A DNA stretch of 64,000 bases from positions 1-64,000 of the forward strand of contig DASXYL010000001.1 in NCBI GenBank assembly GCA_036502575.1, in the 5' to 3' direction. The position numbers and the translations under genes were made by a program. Below are positions 25,026-34,442 of this stretch, piece after piece. The stretch is from DASXRA01 sp036502575. GTDB taxonomy: Bacteria > Actinomycetota > Actinomycetes > Mycobacteriales > Jatrophihabitantaceae. How positions within the stretch are numbered: position 1 is the stretch's first letter; every line of letters starts with the position of its first letter. The notes under the pieces were generated by a model. It had not been told where the DNA came from. It worked only from the letters and a program-made list of their open reading frames with translations, and did no database searches.

Positions 25026-25540
25026 CGCGTCGCCACCTGAGGGCAGATCGCGGTTCGGCCAGTATCTGGGTGCTCGTCTGCTCGGCCGTCGTGCTGCTGG
25101 TCGGGGTGGCCGCCTCGCTGCGCACCACAGCCGTCCTCGCGCGGCATCGAGCCGAGTCAGCGGCCGACTTCGCCGCACTCGCCGCGGCTGGTCGGATCGG
25201 AGTGGCGGCCGACAGCTGTACGGTCGCCCGTTCCATCGCGGCGGCGAACGGTGCGCTGCTCGTGCGTTGTCGGACGATCCTGGCCGCGGACGGCCGCAAT
25301 GGCACGGTCGACGTCACGATCAGCGTCACTGTCCACCTGGCCGGACTGACGGCGCAACGGGTCGTTGCTACCGCACGTGCCGGTCGGCTCCCCGCGAGCA
25401 CGGAGAGCGATATGGCACCATGGCCGACGGTCCCAGCCGCAGAGGTACTCGAACGTGCCGAGGCAAGGGAGGTGGGTCGTGGAGCTTTCGCTGGAGAGCA
25501 AGACTGTCGCCGGACGGGCCGTGCTGGCTGTCTCGGGTGA
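25022..25540 (+). CDS. TadE/TadG-like secreted protein (Rv3654c-like)
   Basis: 172 residues. The N-terminus ADRGSASIWVLVCSAVVLLVGVAASL is a pilin-like signal anchor of the Flp-associated DUF family, followed by RHRAESAADFAALAAAGRI, typical of the actinobacterial TadE-like helicase/secretion-neighbourhood family. The final 20 or so residues lie in DNA that also encodes the start of bldG in another frame (overlap of 62 bases), so the C-terminus may be less constrained. It is the last gene of the second Tad segment. Confidence 0.8.
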   Translation: MTRRHLRADRGSASIWVLVCSAVVLLVGVAASLRTTAVLARHRAESAADFAALAAAGRIGVAADSCTVARSIAAANGALLVRCRTILAADGRNGTVDVTISVTVHLAGLTAQRVVATARAGRLPASTESDMAPWPTVPAAEVLERAEAREVGRGAFAGEQDCRRTGRAGCLG

Positions 25541-25832
25541 GATCGACGTCTACTCGGCGCCGACACTACGCGACCGGCTCACCGATCTGATCGAGTCCGG
25601 CGAGCACACGGTGATCGTCGACCTGTCCGGCGTCGGTTTCCTCGACTCCACCGGCTTGGGCGCACTGGTCGCAGGTCTCAAGCAGGCGAACGCGCTCGGT
25701 GGCGGACTGCCGCTGGTCTGCGCGCAGGACCGCATCCTGCGGCTGTTCCGGATCACCGGGCTGGACTCCGTGTTCACCATCCACGCGTCGGTCGATGCAG
25801 CCGTCGAGGCGGTGCCACCTCACACTCAGTGA
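25479..25832 (+). CDS. bldG: Anti-sigma factor antagonist, BldG-like
   Basis: 117-residue STAS-domain protein. The whole chain follows Streptomyces BldG: ELSLESKTVAGRAV, SGEIDVYSAPTLRDRL, VDLSGVGFLDSTGLGAL (the Ser of DST is the phosphorylation site) and LVCAQDRILRLFRITGLDSV. GGGAGG stands just before GTG 25479. In Streptomyces bldG lies between the tad genes and hppA, exactly as here, but is followed by an anti-sigma factor gene; none is present here, so the partner kinase/anti-sigma must be elsewhere. Confidence 0.92.
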   Translation: MELSLESKTVAGRAVLAVSGEIDVYSAPTLRDRLTDLIESGEHTVIVDLSGVGFLDSTGLGALVAGLKQANALGGGLPLVCAQDRILRLFRITGLDSVFTIHASVDAAVEAVPPHTQ

Positions 25833-25961
25833 CCTACGGCGCGGCGCGATTCACAGGGGCCGCTACACTCCCCCGAATCATGTCCCGCCGCGTCGGTCGC
25901 CGACGCAGCCGCTGCGCGACATCAATGCCTCGAGCACGCACAGCTTGTTAAGGAGTTTTGC

Positions 25962-28304
25962 ATGGCGCTCGCCAACCATGACGCCGTAATCGCCGCACCG
26001 GCGATCTCCGGCGGCGAGCACGGCCTCGTCGCCGTGATCCTCGTCGTCGCCCTGGCCGCCCTCGGCTTTTCCTATTGGCTTGTCCAGGACGTGCTCAAGG
26101 CCGACCAGGGCACCCCGAAGATGCAGGAGATCTCGCGGGCGGTGCAGGAGGGCGCGCGGGCCTACCTGAACCGGCAGTTCCGCACCCTGGCCGTCTTCGC
26201 CGTGATCGTGTTCCTGCTGCTTCTCGCCCTGCCGACAAATGACGGCGGGTTCATCGTCCAGTTCGGGCGCGCCCTGTTCTTCCTCGTCGGCGCGGCGTTC
26301 TCGGCGACGGTGGGGTACATCGGTATGACGATGGCCACCCAGGCGAACGTCCGGGTCGCGGCGGCGGCGCGGGTCGGGCGCGGGGCGGACGGTTTCCAGA
26401 CCGCGTTCCGCACCGGCGGCATCGTCGGCTTGCTCACGGTCGGGCTCGGTCTCTCGGGTGCGTCGATCGTGTTGCTGATCTTCAACGACCACGCCCCCAC
26501 CGTCCTCGAGGGATTCGGCTTCGGCGGCGCCCTGCTCGCGATGTTCATGCGTGTCGGCGGCGGCATCTTCACCAAGGCGGCCGATGTCGGGGCCGACCTG
26601 GTGGGCAAGGTCGAGGCAGGCATCCCAGAGGACGACCCACGCAATGCGGCGACCATCGCCGACAACGTGGGCGACAACGTGGGCGACTGCGCCGGCATGG
26701 CCGCCGACCTGTTCGAGTCCTACGCCGTGACGTTGGTGGCGGCGCTGATCCTGGGCCAGACCGCGTTCGGGGCGAAGGGCCTGCTGCTGCCGCTGATCAT
26801 CGGCGGCATCGGCATCATCAGCTCGGTGGTCGGCGTCATGACGACGAAGCTGCGCGCGACCGACCGCAACGGGCTGGTCGCCATCAATCGCGGTTTCTTC
26901 ATCTCGGCCGCGGTGTCGCTGGTGCTTGTGGTGATCGTCGCGTTCGCGTACCTGCCGAGCAAGTTCTCCGACTTCGCCGGCGTCTCGTCCAGCATCCACG
27001 ATGCCAAGGGCAATCCGGGCGTCATCGCCTTCGTGGCGGTGCTCATCGGCATCGTGCTGGCCGTGCTGATCCAGCAGCTGACGGGCTATTTCACCGACAC
27101 GATCCGCCGTCCGGTGCGCGATGTCGCCGACTCCTCCCTTACCGGCCCGGCGACGGTCATCCTGTCCGGCATTGCTCTGGGTCTGGAATCCGCCGTGTAC
27201 ACCGCCGTGCTGATCGCGCTGGCGGTGTTCGGCGCGTTCCTGCTGGGCAGCGGCTCGATCGCGGTGGCGCTGTTCGCGGTGGCATTGGCCGGCTGCGGGC
27301 TGCTGACCACGGCGGGTGTCATCGTCTCGATGGACACCTTCGGTCCGGTCAGCGACAACGCCCAGGGCATCGCCGAGATGAGTGGCGACATCGACGAGTC
27401 GGGCGCGCGCGTGCTCACCGAGCTGGACGCGGTCGGCAACACCACCAAGGCGATCACCAAGGGCATCGCGATCGCCACCGCGGTGCTGGCGGCGACGGCG
27501 CTGTTCGGGTCGTTCACCGACGCCGTGGGCATCGCGATCGGCAAGACGCATACCGTTCCATCCGGTGACAACTACGCGTTCATCACCGATCTCACCCAAC
27601 CGAACAACCTGGTCGGGCTGATCCTGGGCGCATCGGTCGTCTTCTTGTTCAGCGCGCTGGCGATCAGCGCCGTGGGGCGGGCGGCGGGGCGGGTCGTGTT
27701 CGAAGTGCGCGAGCAGTTCCGCACCCGGCCCGGCATCATGGCCGGCACCGAGAAGCCGGAGTACGCCCGCGTCGTCGACATCTGCACGAAGGACTCCCTG
27801 CGCGAACTGGCGACGCCCGGCCTGCTGGCGATCTTCGCGCCGATCACGATCGGGTTCACCTTCGGCGTCGCGCCGCTGGCCGGCTACCTGACCGGTGCGA
27901 TCGGGGCCGGCGTGCTGATGGCCGTGTTCCTCTCCAACTCCGGTGGCGCGTGGGACAACGCGAAGAAGATGGTCGAGGACGGCCGCCACGGCGGCAAGGG
28001 CAGCGAGGCGCACTCCGCGACGGTGATCGGTGACACGGTCGGTGACCCGTTCAAGGACACGGCCGGTCCCGCGATCAACCCGCTCATCAAGGTGATGAAC
28101 CTGGTGGCGGTGCTGATCGCTCCGGCGATCGTCAAGCTCAGCATCGGTGACAGCGCCTCGGCCGGGCTGCGGGCGCTGTTCGCGATCGTGTCGTTCGGCA
28201 TCATCGTCGCCGCCATCGTTGTGTCGAAGCGACGCAAGATATCGATGGGCGCTCAGCCCGACGCGGTCGCTCCGGCCGAGCCGGTCAACACCACGGCCGG
28301 CTGA
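25962..28304 (+). CDS. hppA: Membrane-bound proton-pumping pyrophosphatase
   Basis: 780 residues, about sixteen membrane segments. It hydrolyses pyrophosphate and pumps H+ out of the cytoplasm. The catalytic motifs are intact: DVGADLVGKVE, EDDPRNAATIADNVGDNVGD, and the late loop GDTVGDPFKDTAGPAIN. At the site that sets cation need, the sequence is GNTTKAITKG with Lys where K+-dependent enzymes have Ala, so this is of the K+-independent class. AAGGAG is well placed before the ATG. A strong hairpin follows at 28331. A TACACT-type -10 lies near 25864. Confidence 0.97.
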   Translation: MALANHDAVIAAPAISGGEHGLVAVILVVALAALGFSYWLVQDVLKADQGTPKMQEISRAVQEGARAYLNRQFRTLAVFAVIVFLLLLALPTNDGGFIVQFGRALFFLVGAAFSATVGYIGMTMATQANVRVAAAARVGRGADGFQTAFRTGGIVGLLTVGLGLSGASIVLLIFNDHAPTVLEGFGFGGALLAMFMRVGGGIFTKAADVGADLVGKVEAGIPEDDPRNAATIADNVGDNVGDCAGMAADLFESYAVTLVAALILGQTAFGAKGLLLPLIIGGIGIISSVVGVMTTKLRATDRNGLVAINRGFFISAAVSLVLVVIVAFAYLPSKFSDFAGVSSSIHDAKGNPGVIAFVAVLIGIVLAVLIQQLTGYFTDTIRRPVRDVADSSLTGPATVILSGIALGLESAVYTAVLIALAVFGAFLLGSGSIAVALFAVALAGCGLLTTAGVIVSMDTFGPVSDNAQGIAEMSGDIDESGARVLTELDAVGNTTKAITKGIAIATAVLAATALFGSFTDAVGIAIGKTHTVPSGDNYAFITDLTQPNNLVGLILGASVVFLFSALAISAVGRAAGRVVFEVREQFRTRPGIMAGTEKPEYARVVDICTKDSLRELATPGLLAIFAPITIGFTFGVAPLAGYLTGAIGAGVLMAVFLSNSGGAWDNAKKMVEDGRHGGKGSEAHSATVIGDTVGDPFKDTAGPAINPLIKVMNLVAVLIAPAIVKLSIGDSASAGLRALFAIVSFGIIVAAIVVSKRRKISMGAQPDAVAPAEPVNTTAG

Positions 28305-28330
28305 GTTATCCGCAGGTAGCACCAACGGCA

Positions 28331-28360
28331 GAAGCCGGGCCGGTTCGCCGGCCCGGCTTC
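28331..28360 (+). terminator. Strong terminator after hppA
   Basis: GAAGCCGGGCCGG (28331-28343), loop TTCG, CCGGCCCGGCTTC (28348-28360): a perfect 13-bp stem with a UUCG tetraloop, followed by TTGCT. It lies 27 bases after the hppA stop. Confidence 0.9.
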
Positions 28361-28436
28361 TTGCTGCGGTGGCTTGTCCGTCACGTCATACGGCGCGCTG
28401 GCCCCGAAGCCGGCGACACTCTGCCAGGCTTTGCCC

Positions 28437-29006
28437 GTGCAGTTCTCGCTGTTCGGGGCGGCGGTGGCCGAACCCGTGCTCGACGACCTGGACGGCGTGC
28501 TGCTCGCCGGCGGGCACTGGGCCCGGCTTGGTGGCACCGCCCGGCTCTCGATCGTGGTGCCGGACCGGTGGCGAGCAGACGCGCTCGCCGAGGCCTTCGC
28601 CGGGCGCGGGGTTGCCGAGGCGGATCGGGCCGTCGAGGCGGCTCAGAGCGGCCTGTCGGTCCGGACGGCGTTCAGCGCGGCGCTCGCTCCGTATGCGGAG
28701 CGGTGGACGCGTGGGGCCAACGAGGCTCCGCCGTCCGGATTCGGTCTCAGCCCGGGCGGGCTGCGGCTATGGGCCATCGCGGCGGGACGGACCGACGACG
28801 CCGGCTATGTGCTGGGAACGGCGGCATCCGACGATCCGGTGCATCTGGTCGCCGGCGCACAGTTGGCCCGCCTCGGCCTGACTGCGGTCTCGCTCGTCCA
28901 GCGCCCTGGCCCCGGATGGCGCATCACGTCGGCGAAGCGGCTGCGCCGGCTGGCCGAGGTGGTCGGTGACCCATTGCCCGGGGCCGGTCGCGACTGGCCC
29001 TGCTAG
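28437..29006 (+). CDS. Conserved hypothetical protein upstream of topA
   Basis: 189 residues from GTG 28437. The start QFSLFGAAVAEPVLDDLDGVLLAGGHW is characteristic of an actinobacterial family found between hppA and topA, but I know of no function. It is soluble, Ala/Gly/Arg-rich, with RLSIVVPDRWRADALAEAFAGRG and GWRITSAKRLRRLAEVVGDPLPGAG as recognisable blocks that look nucleotide- or nucleic-acid-neutral. Frames further upstream read through the hppA terminator hairpin, which supports the later start. Confidence 0.75.
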   Translation: MQFSLFGAAVAEPVLDDLDGVLLAGGHWARLGGTARLSIVVPDRWRADALAEAFAGRGVAEADRAVEAAQSGLSVRTAFSAALAPYAERWTRGANEAPPSGFGLSPGGLRLWAIAAGRTDDAGYVLGTAASDDPVHLVAGAQLARLGLTAVSLVQRPGPGWRITSAKRLRRLAEVVGDPLPGAGRDWPC

Positions 29007-29048
29007 CCCGGCGACCCGCGTCCGACCCGAATTGTCCCGTCTGCTGGA

Positions 29049-29096
29049 GATCTTGATACGTATGGCCCGCTATGACGGGCCATACGTATCAAGATC
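29049..29096. repeat. Perfect 21-bp inverted repeat upstream of topA
   Basis: The arm GATCTTGATACGTATGGCCC(G) at 29049-29069 is mirrored exactly at 29076-29096 with a 6-base loop CTATGA. It lies 42 bases after the stop of the preceding gene and about 195 bases before topA, so it can end the upstream transcript. The arms are much more AT-rich than the neighbouring DNA. The remaining gap to 29290 holds only the topA leader, including the tandem 11-mer GCATCAACGAA at 29256-29277. Confidence 0.85.
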
Positions 29097-29290
29097 GCGG
29101 CACCGGAATGGGGGTCGAGGCACGGCCTGGACGGCGGCCGTGGTTGCCCGCAGCGTTCGCGGCATAACTCGACGGGCCGTACCGTTCAACGCGACGGTAA
29201 CGGGAGTGATGTACCGTCCGGCCCGTCCCCCAGTTGTTTGAGGTGGGGGATCTTTGCATCAACGAAGCATCAACGAACGAGGAGCACGAC

Positions 29291-31996
29291 GTGGCGAGTA
29301 AGGGCGCGAAGGCGAGCACCGGCAACAAGCTGGTGATCGTCGAGTCGCCGGCCAAGGCCAAGACGATCGGCGGTTACCTCGGCAAGGGGTACACCGTCGA
29401 GGCGTCGATCGGCCATATCCGCGACCTGCCCCGAAACGCCGCCGACGTGCCCGCGCAGTACAAGGGACAGCCCTGGGCCCGGCTCGGGGTCGACACCGAG
29501 CACGACTTCGAGCCGCTGTATGTCGTGAGCCCCGACCGCAAACAACAGGTGAACAAGCTCAAGGCGCTGGTCAAGGAGTCCGACGAGGTCTACCTCGCGA
29601 CGGATGAGGACCGCGAGGGCGAGGCCATTGCCTGGCACCTGGTGCAGACGCTCAACCCCAAGGTGCCGGTCCGGCGCATGGTGTTCCACGAGATCACGCC
29701 GCAAGCCATCGCCGCGGCCGTCGGTTCGCCGCGTGACATCGACGAGCATCTTGTCGACGCGCAGGAGACCCGCCGCATCCTCGATCGCCTCTACGGGTAC
29801 GAGATCAGCCCCGTCCTGTGGAAGAAAGTGCTGCCGCGGCTCTCGGCCGGCCGGGTGCAGTCGGTGGCCACCCGGATGGTCGTCGAACGCGAACGGGCCC
29901 GGATGCGCTTCCGGACCGCCGAATACTGGGACGTTGAGGGCATCTTCGCGCCGGTCAAGCCCAAGCAGGGCGATCCGGAGACCTTCACCGCCAACCTGGT
30001 CGCGCTCGACGACATGAAGGTCGCGACCGGACGCGACTTCGACTCCGAGACCGGACGCGCCCCGTCCAACGTGCTGCACCTGGACGAGGCCGGCGCCCGC
30101 GGCCTGGCCGCGCGCCTGGACGGTCGCGACTTCGAGGTCACCCGGGTCGAGGAGAAGCCCTACCGCCGCCGTCCCTACCCACCGTTCATGACCTCCACCC
30201 TGCAGCAGGAGGGCAGCCGCAAGCTGCGCTGGTCGTCGGCCACCACGATGCGCGTGGCCCAGCGGCTGTACGAGAACGGCTTCATCACCTATATGCGTAC
30301 CGACTCGACGAACCTGTCCGCGACGGCGCTGTCCGCGGCCCGCCAGCAGGCCCGCGAGCTGTACGGCGACGCGTACGTCCCGGCCGAGGCGCGCACCTAC
30401 ACCCGCAAGGTGAAAAACGCCCAGGAGGCGCACGAGGCCATCCGGCCGGCCGGCGACAGCTTCCGCACCCCGGGCCAGGTCGCCAACCAGCTGAGCAGTG
30501 ACGAGTTCCGCCTCTACGAGCTGATCTGGCAGCGCACGCTCGCCTCGCAGATGTCCGATGCGGTGGGCACGACGGTGTCGGTGCGCCTCGCCGGCATCTC
30601 GATCACCGACGAGCGGGCCGAGTTCGCGACGTCCGGGCGCACGATCACGTTCCCCGGGTTCCTGCGGGCCTATGTCGAGGACTTAGACGACGAGCAGACT
30701 GGTAGCACCGAGAAGGACGACGCCGAGAAGCGGCTGCCCCAGCTCGAGCGCGGGCAGGGCCTGAACCCGAGAGGGTTCGAGGCCGAGGGCCACACGACGA
30801 ACCCGCCGGCGCGCTACACCGAGGCGTCGCTGGTCAAGGCGATGGAGGAGCTCGGCATCGGCCGGCCGTCCACCTACGCGTCGATCCTGCAGACCATCCA
30901 GGACCGCGGCTACGTCTGGAAGAAGGGCTCGGCCCTCGTACCGAGTTGGACAGCGTTCGCCGTGACCGGGCTGCTCGAGTCCTACTTCGCCCGGCTGGTG
31001 GACTACGGCTTCACGGCCAGCGTCGAGAACGACCTGGACTCGATCGCCGGCGGCACTACGTCCAGGGTCGACTGGCTCCATCGCTTCTACTTCGGCGCGA
31101 ACGGCTCGACCCCGACCGACCCGGAGCGGATCTCGGCGCAGGGCGGGCTGAAGCGGCTGATCGAGTCGCGGCTGGAGGAGATCGACGCACGGGGCGTCAA
31201 CTCGATCCCCCTCTTCGACGACGTCGTGGTGCGCGTCGGCCGGTACGGCCCGTACCTGCAGCGCGGTGAGGAGCGCGCGTCCGTCCCGGACGATGTCGCC
31301 CCGGACGAGCTGACGCCTGACCGGGTCGAGGAGCTGCTCAAGGCGCCGTCGGGCGACCGGTCGCTGGGCAACACCGACGACGGGCGCGAGATCGTCGCCA
31401 AGTCCGGACGCTACGGGCCCTACGTCACGGACGGCGAGAAGTCGGCGTCGCTGTTCAGCTCGATGTCGCTCGACACCGTCACGCTGGACGACGCGCTGAA
31501 GCTGCTGACCCTGCCGCGGGTGCTCGGCGTCGAGGACGGCGAGGAGGTCACCGCGCAGAACGGCCGCTACGGCCCGTACGTCAAGAAGGCCTCCGACTCG
31601 CGCTCGCTCGAGAACGAGGACCAGCTGTTCACGGTGACGCTCGACGAGGCCCGGGCGCTGTTCGCCCAGCCCAAGACGCGGGGCCGCCGGGCCGCCGCCG
31701 CGCCGCCGCTGCGCGAGCTCGGCAACGACCCCGGCTCGGGCAAGCCGATGGTGATCAGGGACGGACGGTTCGGGCCCTACGTCACCGACGGTGAGACGAA
31801 CGCGTCGCTGCGCCGGGGTGACTCCGTCGAGGAGATCACCGACGAGCGGGCGGCCGAGCTGCTCGCCGAGCGCCGGGCCCGCGGTCCGGCGAAGAAGGCG
31901 CCGGCCAAGCGCGCACCGGCCAAGAAGGCCGCCAAGGCGACGGCCAAGAAGCCGGCCAAGCGAGCCCCGGCGAAGAAGGCCGCGGCCAAGCCATGA
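29291..31996 (+). CDS. topA: DNA topoisomerase I
   Basis: 901 residues, relaxes negative supercoils. The TOPRIM domain begins KLVIVESPAKAKTIGGYLGKG and has the acidic DEDREGEAIAWHL; the active-site Tyr lies in GFITYMRTDSTNLS. The C-terminal part has no zinc fingers but carries repeated TOPRIM-C elements (GRYGPYLQ, GRYGPYVT, GRYGPYVK, GRFGPYVT) and ends in a Lys/Ala-rich tail (KKAPAKRAPAKKAAKA), as in mycobacterial and streptomycete TopA, where the tail aids processivity. GAGGAG precedes GTG 29291. Confidence 0.97.
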   Translation: MASKGAKASTGNKLVIVESPAKAKTIGGYLGKGYTVEASIGHIRDLPRNAADVPAQYKGQPWARLGVDTEHDFEPLYVVSPDRKQQVNKLKALVKESDEVYLATDEDREGEAIAWHLVQTLNPKVPVRRMVFHEITPQAIAAAVGSPRDIDEHLVDAQETRRILDRLYGYEISPVLWKKVLPRLSAGRVQSVATRMVVERERARMRFRTAEYWDVEGIFAPVKPKQGDPETFTANLVALDDMKVATGRDFDSETGRAPSNVLHLDEAGARGLAARLDGRDFEVTRVEEKPYRRRPYPPFMTSTLQQEGSRKLRWSSATTMRVAQRLYENGFITYMRTDSTNLSATALSAARQQARELYGDAYVPAEARTYTRKVKNAQEAHEAIRPAGDSFRTPGQVANQLSSDEFRLYELIWQRTLASQMSDAVGTTVSVRLAGISITDERAEFATSGRTITFPGFLRAYVEDLDDEQTGSTEKDDAEKRLPQLERGQGLNPRGFEAEGHTTNPPARYTEASLVKAMEELGIGRPSTYASILQTIQDRGYVWKKGSALVPSWTAFAVTGLLESYFARLVDYGFTASVENDLDSIAGGTTSRVDWLHRFYFGANGSTPTDPERISAQGGLKRLIESRLEEIDARGVNSIPLFDDVVVRVGRYGPYLQRGEERASVPDDVAPDELTPDRVEELLKAPSGDRSLGNTDDGREIVAKSGRYGPYVTDGEKSASLFSSMSLDTVTLDDALKLLTLPRVLGVEDGEEVTAQNGRYGPYVKKASDSRSLENEDQLFTVTLDEARALFAQPKTRGRRAAAAPPLRELGNDPGSGKPMVIRDGRFGPYVTDGETNASLRRGDSVEEITDERAAELLAERRARGPAKKAPAKRAPAKKAAKATAKKPAKRAPAKKAAAKP

Positions 31997-32055
31997 CTTG
32001 TTCGCGCGCGGCCGCGCCTCAACGCCGCGAGGCCCGGACAAGATCCTGAGCACTC

Positions 32056-32077
32056 ACTGAGTGAGTACTCACTCAGT
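32056..32077. promoter_or_regulatory. 22-bp perfect palindrome, TetR operator
   Basis: ACTGAGTGAGT directly abuts ACTCACTCAGT, centred 28 bases before the TetR start. An overlapping ACTCACTGAGTGAGT (32052-32066) gives a second, shifted palindrome, so two dimers could bind. AGTGAGTACTCACT cores are typical operators of TetR proteins that control ABC exporters. Confidence 0.85.
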
Positions 32078-32094
32078 ATGTTAGCCTCGTCGGT

Positions 32095-32709
32095 GTGGTC
32101 AAGATGGATGAGCCTGCGCGCGAGGTGTCGCGCCGAGCGCGGCCGCTTCCGCCGGATGAGCGTCGCGCCGCGTTGATCGCCGCGACCCTGCCGCTGATCC
32201 GCCAGCACGGCGCGGACGTCAGCACCCGGCAGATCGCCGAGGCGGCCTGCGTGGCCGAGGGGACGATCTTCCGGGTCTTCCCGGACAAGGACTCGCTGAT
32301 CGACGCGGCGGTCGATGCGGCGTTCGACCCGGCGTCGGCGCTGGCACGGCTCCGCGAGGTCGACCCGTCGCTGCCGCTCGCCGACCGGCTGACCGAGGCG
32401 GTGCAACTCCTGCAGGGACGCGTTGCCGAGGTGGTCTCGCTGATCATGGCGCTGCGTCGCCGACCGCCCGCACCCGGGGACGGCCCCGACCACCGGCGCA
32501 AAGATGATGACGCCATCCATCACGCCGTGGTGACGCTCATCGGGCCCGACCGCGCGCAGCTCCGCGTCCCGCCCGCCGAGGTGGCCCGGTTGTTGCGAAT
32601 GCTCACCGTCGCAAGTGCCATGCCGTGGCTCAACGACGGCAAACCGCTCCGCGCACGGCAGATCGTCGCCACCGTGCTGGACGGGGTTCGCAAGCGGGCG
32701 GACGCCTGA
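32095..32709 (+). CDS. TetR-family repressor of the ABC exporter operon
   Basis: 204 residues. The N-terminal helix-turn-helix is RRAALIAATLPLIRQHGADVSTRQIAEAACVAEGTIFRVFPDKDSLIDAA, followed by a ligand-binding helical domain. GTG 32095 is given; ATG 32104 is also possible. The palindrome just upstream is the likely autoregulatory site, and the TGATG junction couples it to the exporter genes. It probably lifts repression when the exporter substrate or a drug binds. Confidence 0.92.
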   Translation: MVKMDEPAREVSRRARPLPPDERRAALIAATLPLIRQHGADVSTRQIAEAACVAEGTIFRVFPDKDSLIDAAVDAAFDPASALARLREVDPSLPLADRLTEAVQLLQGRVAEVVSLIMALRRRPPAPGDGPDHRRKDDDAIHHAVVTLIGPDRAQLRVPPAEVARLLRMLTVASAMPWLNDGKPLRARQIVATVLDGVRKRADA

Positions 32710-34442
32710 TGCTGATCGCTCTGCTACGCACCTACCTGCGCCCGTACAAGCGCTGGCTCGGTGCGGTCGTCGTCCTGCAACTGATCGGCACGATCGCGTC
32801 GCTGTACCTGCCGAGCCTGAATGCCGACATCATCGACAAGGGCGTTGCGACCGGCGACACCGGATACATCATCCGTACCGGCGGCTGGATGCTCAGCGTG
32901 ACCCTCGTGCAGATCGCCTGCTCGATCGCCGCCGTCTACTTCAGTGCGCGCACGGCGATGAGCTACGGCCGCGACCTGCGCGGCGCGATCTTCGGACGGG
33001 TAGGGGAGTTCTCCAGCCGCGAGGTGTCGCACTTCGGTGCGCCGTCGCTGATCACGCGTAACACGAACGACGTCCAGCAGGTGCAGATGCTGGTGGTCAT
33101 GACGTGCACGATGATGATTGCCGCGCCGATCACGTGCGTCGGGGGCATCATCCTGGCCCTCCGCGAGGACGTCGGCCTGTCCTGGCTAGTGGTGGTGTGC
33201 GTTCCGGTACTGGCCATCGCGATCGCGCTGATCATCAGTCGGATGGTGCCGCAGTTCCGCCAGATGCAGGACCGCATCGACGGCGTCAACCGTGTACTGC
33301 GCGAGCAGATCGCCGGCATCCGCGTGGTACGGGCGTTCGTCCGCGAACCGGTCGAGACGAAGCGTTTCGACGAGGCGAGCCAGGAGCTGTCCGGCACGGC
33401 CCTGCGCGCCGGTCGGCTGCAGGCGCTGATCTTCCCGACCGTGCTGCTCGTTCTCAATGCATCCAGCGTGGCTGTCCTTTGGTTCGGCGCCTCGCGCGTC
33501 AATTCCGGACAGATGCAGATCGGCTCGCTGACGGCGTTCCTGGCCTACCTCACGCAGATCCTGATGTCGGTCATGATGGCGACGTTCATGCTGATGATGG
33601 TGCCGCGGGCCGCGGTGTCGGCCGAGCGGATCCAGGAGGTGCTGGGTACCGAGCCGTCGGTGGCGCCGCCCAGCCATCCGGTCATGACGGTCAGCGCGCA
33701 CAGCGAGGTCGAGTTCCGCAACGTCGAGTTCCAATACCCGGGGGCGGCCGATCCGGTGTTGCGTGGCATCTCGCTGCACGTGCGCCCGGGGCGGACCACT
33801 GCGATCATCGGCAGCACCGGATCCGGCAAGTCGACGCTCGTGTCGCTCATCCCGCGGATGTTCGACGCCACCGGCGGATCGGTGCTCGTCGACGGGGTGG
33901 ACGTGCGCGAGCTCGACCCCGACCTGCTGTGGAGCCGCATCGGCCTCGTCCCGCAGAAGCCGTACCTGTTCACCGGGACGGTGGGCAGCAACCTGCGTTA
34001 CGGCAACCCCGATGCCACCGAGGACGAGTTGTGGCACGCGTTGGAGATCGCCCAGGCTCGCGACTTCGTCGAGGCGATGCCCGAGGGGCTGGACGGCGCG
34101 ATCGCGCAGGGCGGAACGAACGTGTCCGGTGGGCAGCGGCAACGCCTCGCGATCGCCCGCGCGCTGATCCGCCGTCCGGAGATCTACCTGTTCGACGAGT
34201 CGTTCTCGGCGCTGGACCTGGGCACGGACGCCCGCCTGCGCGCGGCGCTGCGCCCGGTCACCCGCGACGCCGCCGTCATCATCGTGGCGCAGCGGGTCTC
34301 GACCATCGTGGACGCCGACCAGATCGTGGTGCTCGAGGGCGGCGCGATCGTCGGGATGGGCACGCACGACGAGTTGCTCGCGGGCTGCCCGACCTACGTC
34401 GAGATCGTCGAGTCCCAGCTCGCCGCCGAGGAGGCGGCATGA
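32709..34442 (+). CDS. Heterodimeric ABC exporter, subunit 1
   Basis: 577 residues: six membrane segments (to about 300), then the nucleotide-binding domain. Walker A IIGSTGSGKSTLVSLIPR, Q-loop GLVPQKPYLFTGTV, signature NVSGGQRQRLAIARAL, Walker B YLFDESFSALDL. The H-loop reads VAQRVSTI: the switch His is Gln, so the site that uses this H-loop is probably not catalytic. This asymmetry is usual for TM287/288-type heterodimers. Exports drugs, peptides or lipids; the substrate is unknown. Stop overlaps subunit 2 (ATGA). Confidence 0.92.
   Translation: MLIALLRTYLRPYKRWLGAVVVLQLIGTIASLYLPSLNADIIDKGVATGDTGYIIRTGGWMLSVTLVQIACSIAAVYFSARTAMSYGRDLRGAIFGRVGEFSSREVSHFGAPSLITRNTNDVQQVQMLVVMTCTMMIAAPITCVGGIILALREDVGLSWLVVVCVPVLAIAIALIISRMVPQFRQMQDRIDGVNRVLREQIAGIRVVRAFVREPVETKRFDEASQELSGTALRAGRLQALIFPTVLLVLNASSVAVLWFGASRVNSGQMQIGSLTAFLAYLTQILMSVMMATFMLMMVPRAAVSAERIQEVLGTEPSVAPPSHPVMTVSAHSEVEFRNVEFQYPGAADPVLRGISLHVRPGRTTAIIGSTGSGKSTLVSLIPRMFDATGGSVLVDGVDVRELDPDLLWSRIGLVPQKPYLFTGTVGSNLRYGNPDATEDELWHALEIAQARDFVEAMPEGLDGAIAQGGTNVSGGQRQRLAIARALIRRPEIYLFDESFSALDLGTDARLRAALRPVTRDAAVIIVAQRVSTIVDADQIVVLEGGAIVGMGTHDELLAGCPTYVEIVESQLAAEEAA

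Noticed and set aside
25878..28325. Open frame of 815 codons opposite hppA
   Set aside because: His/Asp/Arg-rich nonsense product produced by reading the reverse of a membrane protein gene.
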